Source: Oceanomicrobium pacificus (lineage in GTDB: Bacteria > Pseudomonadota > Alphaproteobacteria > Rhodobacterales > Rhodobacteraceae). From it: a stretch of DNA of 64,000 nt. Where the stretch lies: positions 992,001 to 1,056,000 of the forward strand of contig NZ_WUWG01000001.1 of the NCBI RefSeq assembly GCF_009833495.1, written 5' to 3'. This document shows, in pieces, positions 54,031 through 63,922 of the stretch. The position numbers were made by a program, and so were the translations under genes. Position 1 is the stretch's first letter, and every line of letters begins with the position of its first letter. The notes beneath the pieces are model-generated. The model did no database searches, was not told the origin of the DNA, and was given only the letters and a program-made list of their open reading frames with translations.

Positions 54031-54066
54031 CGGGTGCTCCGGCAGGTTGGCTGCCAGACCCTAGAC

Positions 54067-54107
54067 CGCGGCGGGCGCGGGCCGCAACCCGCGAAACACC
54101 CGCCGCG
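54067..54107. terminator. long GC stem-loop between response regulator and xthA
   Basis: CGCGGCGGG (54067-54075) pairs with CCCGCCGCG (54099-54107), and CGCGGG (54076-54081) with CCCGCG (54088-54093), a 15-bp stem with one 5-nt bulge. It begins just after the regulator stop (54115). No T-run. Confidence 0.55.
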
Positions 54108-54114
54108 CAGACGG

Positions 54115-54801
54115 TCAGGCGACGAGCCGGTAGCCGCCCGATTCGGTCACCAGAATCCGCGCATTCGACGGATCGGGCTCGATCTTCTGGCGCAACCGGT
54201 AGATATGGGTCTCCAGCGTGTGGGTGGTCACACCGGCATTGTAGCCCCAGACCTCGTGCAGGAGCACATCACGCGCCACGACACCGTCCGTCGCGCGGTA
54301 AAGGAACTTCAGGATGTTGGTTTCCTTCTCCGTCAGGCGGATCTTGCGCTCGGTCTCGTCGAGCAGCATCTTCGCGGCGGGCTTGAACGTGTAGGGCCCG
54401 ATCGTGAAGACCGCGTCCTCGCTCTGTTCATGCTGGCGCAGCTGGGCGCGGATCCGTGCGAGCAGAACCGGAAATTTGAACGGTTTTGACACATAGTCGT
54501 TCGCGCCCGCATCGAGCCCGAGGATCGTGTCCGCATCCGTATTGTGACCGGTGAGCATGAGGATCGGGCATTTCACGCCCTGCTTGCGCATCAGGCGGCA
54601 CAGTTCGCGCCCGTCCATGTCCGGCAGGCCGACATCGAGGATGACGAGGTCGTAATGGCCCTGTTTGGCTTTCTCCAGCCCGTCTGCACCGTTTTCCCCC
54701 TCGAAAACGTCGAATTCCTCGGTCAGCACGAGTTGGTCGGCAAGCGCTTCCCGAAGGTCTCCGTCATCATCGACAAGCAAAATCTTCTTCAGTGCGTTCA
54801 T
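54115..54801 (-). CDS. OmpR-family response regulator
   Basis: 228 residues. Receiver domain with ILLVDDDGDLREAL, phospho-acceptor Asp56 in VILDVGLPD, and Lys in NDYVSKPFKFP. The C-terminal winged helix has IRLTEKETNILKFLY and HTLETHIYRLRQKI. No sensor kinase lies next to it, so it is an orphan by position. It may be an essential envelope regulator of the CenR type known from related bacteria, but I cannot prove this. Shares a 167-bp divergent region with ribA. Confidence 0.92.
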   Translation of the reverse strand: MNALKKILLVDDDGDLREALADQLVLTEEFDVFEGENGADGLEKAKQGHYDLVILDVGLPDMDGRELCRLMRKQGVKCPILMLTGHNTDADTILGLDAGANDYVSKPFKFPVLLARIRAQLRQHEQSEDAVFTIGPYTFKPAAKMLLDETERKIRLTEKETNILKFLYRATDGVVARDVLLHEVWGYNAGVTTHTLETHIYRLRQKIEPDPSNARILVTESGGYRLVA

Positions 54802-54874
54802 TGCGGGTCTCCTGTTTCACAATCCTTAGCTGAGAGCGCACTACGTTGTGAACAAGTGACCGGTGTCGTGAACT

Positions 54875-54888
54875 CACACAGCTGTGTG
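54875..54888. promoter_or_regulatory. 14-bp perfect palindrome between response regulator and ribA
   Basis: CACACAGCTGTGTG, fully symmetric, 74 bp before the regulator start and 81 bp before ribA. The position suits autoregulation or control of both genes; the bound protein is unknown. Confidence 0.5.
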
Positions 54889-54905
54889 GAGAATGCGCCA
54901 AATGT

Positions 54906-54934
54906 TTCACTTTTCCCTGACAGGGGCCTATAAG
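54906..54934 (+). promoter_or_regulatory. possible sigma70-type promoter of ribA
   Basis: TTCACT (54906-54911) and TATAAG (54929-54934) separated by 17 bp, 35 bp before the ribA start. A weak match, chosen mainly for spacing and location. Confidence 0.3.
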
Positions 54935-54968
54935 AGCGGCTGGGTTTGAAACAGATCGGGGCCCCGCT

Positions 54969-56063
54969 TTGCTGGCATTGAGCACGGAAGAACGGCTCGC
55001 GCGGTTGCGCGCGGACCTGCGCATGGGCGCGCCTGTGGTGCTGACCGACGGAGAGAGCGCAGCACTCGCTCTTGCGGTGGAAACGCTCGACGCCGTGCGG
55101 CTGGGCGATCTGCGCGACGGCGGCTGGCCGCTGCACGCGGCGGTCACCGCGCGGCGGGCCGAGACGTTGCACGCCCGTGTCTATGACGGTGATCTGGCGC
55201 GGATCGCATTGCCCGCCGATGCCGGGCTCGACTGGCTGAAGGCCACCGCCAACCCTGCCGACGATCTGCGCTATCCGATGAAAGGCCCCTATGCGAGCCT
55301 GCGCGGTGGCTCGCCGGCGCTCGACGCGGCGCTTCTTCTGCTGTGCAAGCAGGCGCATCTGCTGCCCGCAATCCTGATTGCCACCCTGCCCGCCGATGCC
55401 GCCCGCACTCTGGCACGTGACGCGGGCCTGTCGTGCGAATCGCTCGACGTGATCGGGCCGATCCTGCACCGCTCCAGCCCGCTTCTGGCCGTGTCCGCCG
55501 CCCGCGTGCCGCTTGATGTGAGCGAAGCCTCGCGCGTGCATGTGTTCCGGCCCCGCGACGGGGGCGAGGAACATTATGCGATCGAGATCGGCCAGCCGAA
55601 CCGGTCCGAGCCCGTGCTGTCGCGGCTCCATTCGGCCTGTTTCACCGGCGATCTGGCCGGTTCTCTGAAATGCGATTGCGGGCCGCAATTGCGCGCCGCA
55701 TTGGCCCAGATCGGGACCGAGGGCGCGGGCGTGCTCCTCTACCTCAACCAGGAGGGACGCGGCATCGGTCTGGCCAACAAGATGCGTGCCTACCAGTTGC
55801 AGGATGAGGGGTTCGACACGGTGGAAGCCAACCACCGGCTCGGCTTCGAGGATGACGAGCGCGATTTCAAGATCGGCGCGGAGATCCTGCGCAGCATGGG
55901 ATTCTCGTCCGTTCGGCTGATGACCAACAATCCCGCCAAGGTGCGGATGATGGAAACCTGCGGGGTCGCGGTGGCCGAACGCGTGCCGTTGCGGGTGGGT
56001 GAGACGCGGCACAACCGTGCCTATCTCGACACCAAGGCGCGCAAGAGCGGCCACCTTCTGTGA
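54969..56063 (+). CDS. ribA: GTP cyclohydrolase II with N-terminal extension
   Basis: 364 residues, first step of riboflavin synthesis. The catalytic domain spans about 190-364: SRLHSACFTGDLAGSLKCDCG carries the zinc Cys, then VLLYLNQEGRGIGLANKMRAY and LMTNNPAKV. Residues 1-185 form an extra domain not found in E. coli RibA (196 residues). It shows no DHBP-synthase motif, so it is not RibBA. The start is TTG 54969, 7 nt after GGGG; a TTG at 54978 is possible. Overlaps the next gene (GTGA). Confidence 0.92.
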   Translation: MLALSTEERLARLRADLRMGAPVVLTDGESAALALAVETLDAVRLGDLRDGGWPLHAAVTARRAETLHARVYDGDLARIALPADAGLDWLKATANPADDLRYPMKGPYASLRGGSPALDAALLLLCKQAHLLPAILIATLPADAARTLARDAGLSCESLDVIGPILHRSSPLLAVSAARVPLDVSEASRVHVFRPRDGGEEHYAIEIGQPNRSEPVLSRLHSACFTGDLAGSLKCDCGPQLRAALAQIGTEGAGVLLYLNQEGRGIGLANKMRAYQLQDEGFDTVEANHRLGFEDDERDFKIGAEILRSMGFSSVRLMTNNPAKVRMMETCGVAVAERVPLRVGETRHNRAYLDTKARKSGHLL

Positions 56064-56560
56064 CGCAGACCCGATTCGCGGACCTGACCGTCACCCGCTG
56101 GGGCGCGCTTTATCGCGGGCGGCGCTTTGCCTGTGCCATCGGGCGCGGCGGGATCGGGCATAAGCGGGGCGAGGGCGACAATGTCACGCCTGTCGGCACG
56201 CACCGGCTGACCGATGTCTATGTGCGCGGCGACAGGCTGCAGCTTCCCGGGGCAAGGGTAATCGGGCCGCGCGCCCTCTGGTGCGACGCGCCGGACCATC
56301 CGGACTACAATACCCAAGTGCAGGCGCCGTTCGGCGCGTCTGCCGAGCGAATGCACCGGCCCGACCCGCTCTACGACATTGTCGGTGTGCTCGATTTCAA
56401 CCGCGCGCCCGTGCGGCCGGGCAAGGGCAGCGCGATCTTCCTGCATGTCTGGCGCGGGCCGCGTGTGCCGACGGCGGGCTGCATCGCGTTCGCGCGGGTC
56501 GATCTGGTCTGGATTCTGGAGCGCTGGACCGAAGGGTCCCGCGTCGTCGTTCGAGGCTAG
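56060..56560 (+). CDS. YkuD-type L,D-transpeptidase-domain protein
   Basis: 166 residues, no signal peptide seen. The catalytic pair is in FLHVWRGPRVPTAGCIAFAR (His ... Gly-Cys). This short form (COG3786) occurs in many proteobacteria and may act on peptidoglycan-derived peptides; without a signal its site of action is unclear. GTG start, coupled to ribA. Confidence 0.85.
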   Translation: MTQTRFADLTVTRWGALYRGRRFACAIGRGGIGHKRGEGDNVTPVGTHRLTDVYVRGDRLQLPGARVIGPRALWCDAPDHPDYNTQVQAPFGASAERMHRPDPLYDIVGVLDFNRAPVRPGKGSAIFLHVWRGPRVPTAGCIAFARVDLVWILERWTEGSRVVVRG

Positions 56561-56564
56561 CGCG

Positions 56565-57221
56565 TCAGCCTGCGCTGCGCGCCCCGAAAAGCGCCGAGCC
56601 GACCCGCACATGGGTCGCACCAAGCGCAATTGCCGCCTCGAAATCGCCGCTCATCCCCATGGACAGGCCGCGCAGGCCGTTGCGCTCCGCCATGGTCCGC
56701 AACAGTGCGAAATGCAGGCTCGGATGCTCCTCGACCGGCGGGATGACCATCAGGCCCGATACCGGCAGGTCATAGTCTCGGCGGCAACTCTCCAGAAATG
56801 CGTCGAGTTCTTCGGGCAACACGCCGGCCTTCTGCGCCTCGCGACCCGTGTTGACCTGCACGAACAGGTCGGGACAGGTGCCGCGGGCCTGAACCTCTCG
56901 TGCAAGCCGCGCGGCGAGTTTCGGACGGTCGAGCGAATGGATCGCGTCAAACAGGTCAAGCGCCTGTTTGACCTTGTTGGTCTGCAACGGGCCGATCAGA
57001 TGCACCTGCGTATCGGGGAAGGCCGCGCGGAAGTCGGGCCATTTCGACGCCGCTTCTTGCACCCTGTTCTCGCCGAACAGGCGATGTCCGTCGCGCAACA
57101 CGGCTTCGACGCGCGCATTCGGCTGCACTTTCGAGACGGCAATCAAGTGGACGTCTTCAGGCGCGCGCCCGGCGGCACGGGCGGCGGCGTCGATGCGGGA
57201 CTGGATATCGGAAAGGGACAT
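56565..57221 (-). CDS. YggS/PROSC-family PLP homeostasis protein
   Basis: 218 residues. The PLP Lys is in LIAVSKVQPNARVEAVLRDG, with FGENRVQEAASKW, HLIGPLQTNKVKQAL, VQVNTGREAQKAG and GLSMGMSGDFEAAIALG. A TIM-barrel binder of pyridoxal phosphate without known catalysis; it maintains PLP levels. ATG 57221 has an AAAGGGAC leader. Convergent with the transpeptidase gene. Confidence 0.94.
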   Translation of the reverse strand: MSLSDIQSRIDAAARAAGRAPEDVHLIAVSKVQPNARVEAVLRDGHRLFGENRVQEAASKWPDFRAAFPDTQVHLIGPLQTNKVKQALDLFDAIHSLDRPKLAARLAREVQARGTCPDLFVQVNTGREAQKAGVLPEELDAFLESCRRDYDLPVSGLMVIPPVEEHPSLHFALLRTMAERNGLRGLSMGMSGDFEAAIALGATHVRVGSALFGARSAG

Positions 57222-57305
57222 GGGCGCGGTCGGGCCTTGGCATCGGTTTCGGTCGCCCACTTATGCCGTGAAGCCGAAGGGCCGAAAAGGGGCCGCGCAA
57301 AAGAA

Positions 57306-57330
57306 AAGAGCGGGCACTAGGCCCGCTCTT
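57306..57330 (-). terminator. terminator of the porin gene
   Basis: Perfect 10-bp stem AAGAGCGGGC/GCCCGCTCTT with loop ACTAG, 28 bp past the porin stop. On the minus strand it is followed by TTTCTTTTG. Confidence 0.85.
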
Positions 57331-57358
57331 CCCTGAATGGTCTTCTGATCCGTAAGGA

Positions 57359-58435
57359 TTAGAAGGACATCGACAGACCGGCACCGATACGGGTGACGTC
57401 GTCGACGGAGCTGTCGGAGGACTGAGCCTGACCGGCAGCAACGGAAGCCACGAGGCCGCCGCCGAGGTCGTAGTCAACCCACAGGCCGTAGCCGGTGCCG
57501 TCAGCGAACACGTTGCTGTCGGTCTTGTAGTGGGAGTACTGAGCACCGATGGTGGCAGCGCCGGTCGTGTAGGTGCCGGAGATGCCATAGGATTCACCGG
57601 ACTGATCCAGGAAGCCAGCGTCGGAGAAGTCAGCGTCACGCTTTTCGTAAGCTGCGTTCACGGTGAAGCCCGAGAAGCCAACGAAACCGGAGATACCGTA
57701 GACTTTCAGGGTCTCATCCAGAGCACCGCCAGCAGCGCCGGACAGGGTGGTGCCGCAGAGCGAGGAAGCAGCCGCGGTCGCGGAGCACTTCAGTTTACCC
57801 TGCTGGTAACCAGCGCCTACACCCCAGTCGACAGTGCCGGTGGAGGAAGCGTAGCCGAGGCCGACACCGAAGATTTCGTCGCCGTATGCGCCAGCGTCTT
57901 TGTTGATCTGGCCAGCGATTTCAGCGGACAGCGAGGCGGTGAAGCCGGCAGCCGAGAAGTCGTAACGCAGAACGCGCTCAGCGTCGCCCAGGCCGTCAAG
58001 ACCGGCATGGCCGTTTTCCCAGGAAGCTTCGTCGTCGATACCGCCACCAGCGATTTCGATCATGCCTTTGTCGTAAGCGCCGTCGGTGTCACCCAGGGTG
58101 ATCGTGCCGAAGCCGCCGGAAACGAAAGCGGAGACCGAGGAAGCAACGGTGTTGTTGTCCAGGTCGGCGTTGGCGCCGAAGGACAGGCCGTTGTCGGAGG
58201 TGCCGGAGTAGGCAACGTCGAAGTCGAAGTCTTTGACGAACTTCGTGCCTTTGGTGCCGGACACGGTGCGGTCGTCCGACGGACGGACACCAAGGCCGAG
58301 CGGCAGTACGTAGTCGCGGGAGTTGTTGGTGATACCCAGTTCAGCAGAACCGGAGAAGGAGATGCCCTGCGCGAACGCGGAGCCAGCAACGGAGGCTGCG
58401 AGCAGCGCGGACGTTGCGAAGAGAGCTTTTTTCAT
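57359..58435 (-). CDS. outer-membrane porin (Rhodobacter-type trimeric porin)
   Basis: 358 residues. Signal peptide MKKALFATSALLAASVAGSA-FA, then ISFSGSAELGITNNS. Beta-strand alternation continues to the C-terminal ...GLSMSF, where the final Phe is the barrel signal. Gram-negative porin-4/Omp-type domain, typical of Rhodobacterales. A Cys pair 13 residues apart (KLKCSATAAASSLCGTT) is unusual for porins and may form a loop disulfide. Strong GAGGGAAA Shine-Dalgarno and a sharp terminator suggest high expression as a single gene. Confidence 0.92.
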   Translation of the reverse strand: MKKALFATSALLAASVAGSAFAQGISFSGSAELGITNNSRDYVLPLGLGVRPSDDRTVSGTKGTKFVKDFDFDVAYSGTSDNGLSFGANADLDNNTVASSVSAFVSGGFGTITLGDTDGAYDKGMIEIAGGGIDDEASWENGHAGLDGLGDAERVLRYDFSAAGFTASLSAEIAGQINKDAGAYGDEIFGVGLGYASSTGTVDWGVGAGYQQGKLKCSATAAASSLCGTTLSGAAGGALDETLKVYGISGFVGFSGFTVNAAYEKRDADFSDAGFLDQSGESYGISGTYTTGAATIGAQYSHYKTDSNVFADGTGYGLWVDYDLGGGLVASVAAGQAQSSDSSVDDVTRIGAGLSMSF

Positions 58436-58698
58436 CGTTTTCCCTCGTGAGTGTTTAAGGTGCACCTCAACCCGGGGAAAACCGAATTGAGTGTGAGTGT
58501 GTTTTACTCCTGACCGATTCAAAGGCAACCGCGACCCGCCCCCCTTAAATAAAAGCGCATATCCGTGATGCAGACATGCCACAGTGGGATCAGGCGCCCG
58601 GATCGGCCCGCTGCGGGGCGGTTTCGCGCTTTTGGCTTGTCCCAAAGGGGGCGAGCCGATACTAGAATTTCGATCGCCAGTCTGCGGGAGGCCTTGTT

Positions 58699-59166
58699 TT
58701 GTCGAACTTGTTTCGGATTTTCGCCCTGATCCTGGCCGGCCTGCTGGCCGGTTGCGGCAGCACCTCGAGTGAGGCCCAGTTCCAGAATGCGCCCGAATGG
58801 GCGCAGGCACAGGATTCGGACACGCTGCTCGACCTGTTCAACTCGCCCGACCGCGACTCGACCATTCAGGTGAACCGCTATCTGTGGATCGCAACGCTCG
58901 ATGTGCTGAAATTCCTGCCGCTCGAAGGGGCCGATCCCTTCTCCGGCGTGATCGTGACCGGCTGGGGCCGCGTGGCGGGCACATCCGGCCTTTATCGCGC
59001 GACCGTGCTCATTCAGGACGGGGCGCTCGATGCCCGCTCGCTGCGCGTGGCGGCCTATCGCCAGTCGGGGTCGAGTTCGGTGCCGGTGCCGCCGCAGGCG
59101 GTGCGCCAGATCGAGGATGCGATCCTGACCCGGGCACGGCAGCTCAAGATCGCGGCCGAGGGCTGA
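58699..59166 (+). CDS. DUF3576-family lipoprotein
   Basis: 155 residues. Lipoprotein signal [18 protein letters not shown] with lipobox Leu-Ala-Gly-Cys at Cys19. The mature part has [20 protein letters not shown] and SGVIVTGWG, the DUF3576 pattern. No function known; always near leuS/lptE/holA in related genomes, so a link to envelope lipid transport is inferred. TTG 58699 is set by GGGAGG 7 nt upstream. Confidence 0.88.
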   Translation: MSNLFRIFALILAGLLAGCGSTSSEAQFQNAPEWAQAQDSDTLLDLFNSPDRDSTIQVNRYLWIATLDVLKFLPLEGADPFSGVIVTGWGRVAGTSGLYRATVLIQDGALDARSLRVAAYRQSGSSSVPVPPQAVRQIEDAILTRARQLKIAAEG

Positions 59167-59231
59167 AACAACATCACGGCGCGGCGGCACGTCCGACCGG
59201 CGCCGGAGACCGAGAATACAAGGAATGGATT

Positions 59232-61787
59232 ATGTCTCGCTATAATGCGCGCACGGTCGAGCCGAAATGGCAGGCCGCGTGGGAAGAGGCCGGGATTTTC
59301 ACCGCCGCGCCCGATGCGGCGCGGGAGAAATACTATGTGCTGGAGATGTTCCCCTATCCGTCGGGGCGCATCCACATGGGCCACGTGCGCAACTATACGA
59401 TGGGCGACGTTGTGGCGCGCTACAAATCGTCCCGTGGTTTCAACGTGTTGCATCCGATGGGGTGGGACGCGTTCGGCATGCCCGCCGAAAATGCCGCGAT
59501 GGAAAAGAACGTCCACCCCGGCACCTGGACCTACCAGAATATCGAGGACATGAAGACTCAGATGAAGCCCTTGGGCTTCAGCCTCGACTGGACCCGCGAA
59601 TTCGCAACCTGCGACCCGGAATATTATGGCCAGCAGCAGGCCCTGTTCCTCGACATGCTGGAGGCCGGACTGGTCTATCGCAAGAATGCGGTCGTGAACT
59701 GGGATCCGGTCGACATGACCGTGCTCGCCAACGAGCAGGTGGAGAACGGCCGCGGCTGGCGCTCCGGTGCACTGGTCGAGCGCAAGGAACTGACCCAATG
59801 GTTCTTCCGCATCTCTGACATGTCGCAGGAGCTGCTGGACGCGATTGACGGCCTGACCGACTGGCCGGAAAAGGTCCGCCTGATGCAGCGCAACTGGATC
59901 GGGCGCAGCCAGGGCCTGCAATTCCGCTTCGCGCTGCACGGCGCGCCGGACGGGATCGACGAACTGGAAGTCTATACAACCCGGCCCGACACGCTTTTCG
60001 GCGCAAGTTTCGCCGCCATCTCCCCCGACCATCCGCTGGCGCGGCGGCTGGAGCAGGACAATGCCGATCTGGCCGCATTCAATTCGGAATGCCGGCGCAC
60101 GGGCACGTCCGAGGAAGATCTGGAGAAAGCCGAGAAGAAGGGATTCGACACCGGTCTGACCGTGACCCATCCGTTCGATGCGGATTGGACGCTGCCGGTC
60201 TATGTGGCGAATTTCATCCTGATGGATTACGGCACGGGCGCGATCTTCGGCTGCCCCGCGCATGACCAGCGAGACCTTGATTTCGCTCGGAAATACGGGC
60301 TCGACGTCACGCCGGTCGTGGCGCCCGCCGACGCGCTGGCCGCCACGTTCGAGATCGGCGCCGAGGCCTATACCGACCCCGGCCACCTGATCAATTCCAA
60401 GTTCCTCGACGGAATGAGCATCGAGGAGGCTAAAGCCGAGGTGATCCGCCGGATCGAGGCCGAGGGCGTGGGCGAGGGCGTGACCAAATACCGGCTGCGG
60501 GACTGGGGCGTCAGCCGCCAGCGCTACTGGGGCTGTCCGATTCCCATCGTCCACTGCCCGGATTGCGGCATCGTGCCGGAGAAGAAGGAAAACCTGCCCG
60601 TCGAACTGCCGCAGGATGTGAATTTCTCCCAGCCGGGCAATCCGCTCGACCGGCATCCGACGTGGCGCGACGTGGCCTGCCCGGCCTGCGGGGGTGCGGC
60701 ACGGCGCGAGACCGACACAATGGACACGTTCGTCGACAGTTCCTGGTATTTCGCCCGCTTCACCGCGCCGCGGGCGAACACGCCGACCGATGCCGAGGCC
60801 GCGGCCTACTGGATGAATGTCGACCAGTATATCGGTGGTGTGGAGCATGCGATTCTGCATCTGCTCTATTCGCGGTTCTTCGCCCGTGCGATGGCGAAGA
60901 CCGGGCACTTGCCGGACAGCGCGATCGAGCCGTTCAATGCGCTCTTCACGCAAGGCATGGTCACGCATGAAACCTATTCGACGCCGCATCCCGACGGCGG
61001 CGAGCGGGTGGTCTGGCACACGCCCGACGAGGTGCTGCGCAGCGAGAGCGGCGCGACCCTGCGCGACGGCGGTGGCGCCGTGACGGTCGGTCCGACCATC
61101 AAGATGTCGAAGTCGAAGAAGAATGTCGTCGACCCCGAGGACATCATCGACCAGTACGGGGCCGACACGGCGCGCTGGTTCGTCATGTCCGACAGCCCGC
61201 CCGAGCGGGACGTGGAGTGGACCGCATCCGGGGCCGAGGCCGCATGGCGGCACCTGCAGCGGGTCTGGCGACTGGCCTCCGAGGTGGCGGAGGCGGGCGG
61301 CGCGGATGCGACCGACGCCGATCTGGAGCGCGCGACTGCGCGGGCCATTCATGATGTGACCGAAGGGATCGAGAGCTTTGCCTTCAACAAGGCCGTGGCG
61401 AAACTCTACGAGTTCACGAACCTTCTCGCGAAATCCAAAGCGCCGGCCGGCGCCCGCCGCGTGGCGCTCCGGACCATGGCACAGCTGATGATGCCGATGA
61501 CCCCGCACCTGGCCGAAGAGGTCTGGACGCTGCTCGGCGGCGAAGGGCTCGTGAGCGCCGCGCCCTGGCCGAAAGCCGATCCCGCGCTTCTGGTTGAGGA
61601 CCAGCTGACCCTGCCTATTCAGGTGAACGGCAAGCGGCGGGCCGAAATCTCGGTCGCCCGCGATGCCGACAAGGCGGCGGTCGAGGCTCAGGCGCTTGCC
61701 GATCCGGCGGTGCAGCGGGTGCTCGACGGCGCGGTGCCCAAGAAGGTCATCGTGGTGCCGGGACGGATCGTCAATCTTGTCGTCTAG
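59232..61787 (+). CDS. leuS: leucyl-tRNA synthetase
   Basis: 851 residues, class Ia. HIGH-type motif [11 protein letters not shown], the CP1 editing domain with [12 protein letters not shown] and [16 protein letters not shown], catalytic [16 protein letters not shown], and the C-terminal [11 protein letters not shown]. Charges tRNA-Leu, including the UAA isoacceptor at 2172. An in-frame extension beginning upstream overlaps the lipoprotein gene and was rejected; ATG 59232 follows a GGAA-rich leader. Confidence 0.97.
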   Translation: MSRYNARTVEPKWQAAWEEAGIFTAAPDAAREKYYVLEMFPYPSGRIHMGHVRNYTMGDVVARYKSSRGFNVLHPMGWDAFGMPAENAAMEKNVHPGTWTYQNIEDMKTQMKPLGFSLDWTREFATCDPEYYGQQQALFLDMLEAGLVYRKNAVVNWDPVDMTVLANEQVENGRGWRSGALVERKELTQWFFRISDMSQELLDAIDGLTDWPEKVRLMQRNWIGRSQGLQFRFALHGAPDGIDELEVYTTRPDTLFGASFAAISPDHPLARRLEQDNADLAAFNSECRRTGTSEEDLEKAEKKGFDTGLTVTHPFDADWTLPVYVANFILMDYGTGAIFGCPAHDQRDLDFARKYGLDVTPVVAPADALAATFEIGAEAYTDPGHLINSKFLDGMSIEEAKAEVIRRIEAEGVGEGVTKYRLRDWGVSRQRYWGCPIPIVHCPDCGIVPEKKENLPVELPQDVNFSQPGNPLDRHPTWRDVACPACGGAARRETDTMDTFVDSSWYFARFTAPRANTPTDAEAAAYWMNVDQYIGGVEHAILHLLYSRFFARAMAKTGHLPDSAIEPFNALFTQGMVTHETYSTPHPDGGERVVWHTPDEVLRSESGATLRDGGGAVTVGPTIKMSKSKKNVVDPEDIIDQYGADTARWFVMSDSPPERDVEWTASGAEAAWRHLQRVWRLASEVAEAGGADATDADLERATARAIHDVTEGIESFAFNKAVAKLYEFTNLLAKSKAPAGARRVALRTMAQLMMPMTPHLAEEVWTLLGGEGLVSAAPWPKADPALLVEDQLTLPIQVNGKRRAEISVARDADKAAVEAQALADPAVQRVLDGAVPKKVIVVPGRIVNLVV

Positions 61788-62286
61788 GCGCGGGCATCAG
61801 CCGCGCTTCGGGGCCGCGCCCGTCGCGGCCCTCCTGCTGTTTCTGCTCACCGCCTGCGGTTTCTCGCCTGTCTATCAGGACCGCGCTGCCGGAGAGGGGC
61901 TTGCCGGCCGCGTCGAGATCGCGCCCATCGACGGGCTGGCGGGGTTCACGTTCCGCGAACAGCTGATCCGGCAGTTCGGCCTGCCCTCGGGTGCCGAATA
62001 TGACCTGCGCGTCGACCTGACGGTCGAGCGTGAGGGGATCGGCATCACCCAGTCGAACGACATCACCCGCTACAACCTGACCGGTACGGCCACCTACAGG
62101 CTGACCGAACGGGCGACCGGAGCGGCGGCGGCCGAGGGGCAGGTGCGGACTTTCACCGCCTATTCGGCAACCTCGAGCGCCTATGCAACTCGTGTCGCAC
62201 GCCGCGATGCGGAGAAACGGCTGGCGATCAGCCTGGCCGACCAGCTTGCCGTCCGGCTCGCCGCCACGGTGGAGCGGCCGCGGTGA
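61777..62286 (+). CDS. lptE: LPS-assembly lipoprotein LptE
   Basis: 169 residues. Lipoprotein signal [18 protein letters not shown], with the lipobox Cys and the GFxPxY motif typical of LptE. LptE plugs LptD in the outer membrane. No ATG is present near the signal; the in-frame TTG at 61777, inside the last codons of leuS, is the only suitable start, making an 11-bp overlap. Its stop overlaps holA (GTGA). Confidence 0.87.
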   Translation: MSSRRGHQPRFGAAPVAALLLFLLTACGFSPVYQDRAAGEGLAGRVEIAPIDGLAGFTFREQLIRQFGLPSGAEYDLRVDLTVEREGIGITQSNDITRYNLTGTATYRLTERATGAAAAEGQVRTFTAYSATSSAYATRVARRDAEKRLAISLADQLAVRLAATVERPR

Positions 62287-63305
62287 AGCTGAACGGCGCA
62301 GATGCCGCGCGCTTCTTGCGCACGCCCGATCCCGCGACGCGTGCCGTGCTTCTGCATGGAGAAGACAAGGCGCGCACAGCGCTGAAGCGGCGCGAGCTTG
62401 TCGCCGCGCTTGGCGGCAAGGACGCGGAGGAGGAAATGCGGCTCGTGCGGCTCGGCGCCGACGAGGTCCGCCGCGATCCGGCATCGCTGCAGGATGCGCT
62501 GCGCGCACAGGGGTTCTTCCCCGGGCCCCGTGTTACGGTGGTCGAGGATGCAACCGACGGCATGCTCGCCATTTTCGAGGAAGCGCTCGGCAATGCATCG
62601 CCCGAGGATGCGACCCTTGTCGTGACCGCGGGACTGCTGCCTGCGCGGTCTAAACTGCGCAAGTTCTTCGAGGGCGCCGCGGCGGGCATCCTGTCGATTG
62701 CCGTCTACACGGACGCGCCAAGTGCGGCCGAGATCGACCAGTGGCTGGCCAGCCGCAAGATCGAGGTCGATCCGTCAGCCAAGCGGCGCCTGCAGGAGCT
62801 GGCGCAGGATCTGGAGCCGACGGACCTGGTCCAGATGCTGGAGAAACTGTCGCTCTACATGTGGAACGCGGATGCGGCGGCGGGGCTGGCGGATGTCGAG
62901 GCCTGCCTGCCGCGCACCATCGACAGCGACGCGGACGATCTGGCCGCCGCCGTGGCCGAAGGCAAGGTGGAGGAAACCTGCCGCCACCTGCACCGCCTGT
63001 CGGCGCGCGGCGTGCCGCCGACGACGCTCTGCATCGCGCTGGAACGCGCCTTCCGCCAGATTTACGGGATCGTGTTCCACCCCGGCGGCGTGGAGGCCGG
63101 CATCGGCGCCCTGCGCCCGCCGGTGTTCGGCCCGCGCAAGGCACGGTTGAAGGCCCAGGCCCAACGGTGGCGGCCGGCGAGCGTGGAGCGGGCGATCCGC
63201 GAACTGACGGACACGGACTTGACCCTGCGTTCATCGTCACGCGCGCCGGACATGGCGCTGATGGAACGCGCCCTCATCCGCATCGCGATGATGTCGGGAC
63301 GCTGA
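62283..63305 (+). CDS. holA: DNA polymerase III delta subunit
   Basis: 340 residues. RAVLLHGEDKARTALKRREL, LRAQGFFPGPRVTVVEDATD, LLPARSKLRKFFE and the helical C-domain (LARAFRQ-like ALERAFRQIYGIVF, WRPASVERAI) match HolA, the clamp-loader wrench that opens the beta clamp. GTG start coupled to lptE, the usual partner. Confidence 0.95.
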   Translation: MKLNGADAARFLRTPDPATRAVLLHGEDKARTALKRRELVAALGGKDAEEEMRLVRLGADEVRRDPASLQDALRAQGFFPGPRVTVVEDATDGMLAIFEEALGNASPEDATLVVTAGLLPARSKLRKFFEGAAAGILSIAVYTDAPSAAEIDQWLASRKIEVDPSAKRRLQELAQDLEPTDLVQMLEKLSLYMWNADAAAGLADVEACLPRTIDSDADDLAAAVAEGKVEETCRHLHRLSARGVPPTTLCIALERAFRQIYGIVFHPGGVEAGIGALRPPVFGPRKARLKAQAQRWRPASVERAIRELTDTDLTLRSSSRAPDMALMERALIRIAMMSGR

Positions 63306-63316
63306 AGGACCCGGAT

Positions 63317-63922
63317 ATGTACAAACTTGTCGGAACACCGCGCAGCCGCACCATACGTGTTGCCTGGGCGCTGGAGGAACTGGAACAGCCCTATGACTGG
63401 ATCCCGGCCGGGCCGCGGTCGGAAGAGGCCCGCGCGCTCAACGGCACCGGCAAGATCCCGGTGCTGGTGGCCGACGGCGAGGCGCTGAGCGACAGCGTGG
63501 CGATCATCCAGTTTCTTGCCGACGGCCATGGCGGTCTGACCCATGCGCCCGGCTCGATCGCGCGGGCGCGGCAGGATGCGATGACGCAATTTGCCTGTGA
63601 AGAGGTCGAGGGTCCGCTCTGGACCATGTCGAAGGCACGCTATGTCCACCCCGAGGAGATGCGGATGCCGGAAGTGGAGCCGGTGGCGCAGTATGAGTTC
63701 GGGCTGGCGATGAAGACGCTCGCGGCGCGCTTGGGCGACAAGGACTATGTGACGGGCGATGCACCGACCGTGCCGGACCTGATCCTAGGCCATTGCGGCG
63801 GCTGGGCCGTGAATGCCGTTTTTGCGGTGCCGGATGGCATCGTCGCGGATTATTTCAAACGGGTCCGGTCGCGTCCCGCGCTGGCCCGCGCAATGGAGCG
63901 CGCGGCGGCCTTTCAGAGCTAA
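63317..63922 (+). CDS. glutathione S-transferase family protein
   Basis: 201 residues. N-terminal thioredoxin-like half: YKLVGTPRSRTIRVAWALEE with the candidate catalytic Ser/Thr near residue 7-10, then NGTGKIPVLVADGEALSDSVAI (cis-Pro and the SNAIL-like Asp-Ser). C-terminal helical half with DKDYVTGDAPTVPDLILGH. Substrate unknown. ATG 63317, 11 nt after holA. Confidence 0.88.
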   Translation: MYKLVGTPRSRTIRVAWALEELEQPYDWIPAGPRSEEARALNGTGKIPVLVADGEALSDSVAIIQFLADGHGGLTHAPGSIARARQDAMTQFACEEVEGPLWTMSKARYVHPEEMRMPEVEPVAQYEFGLAMKTLAARLGDKDYVTGDAPTVPDLILGHCGGWAVNAVFAVPDGIVADYFKRVRSRPALARAMERAAAFQS

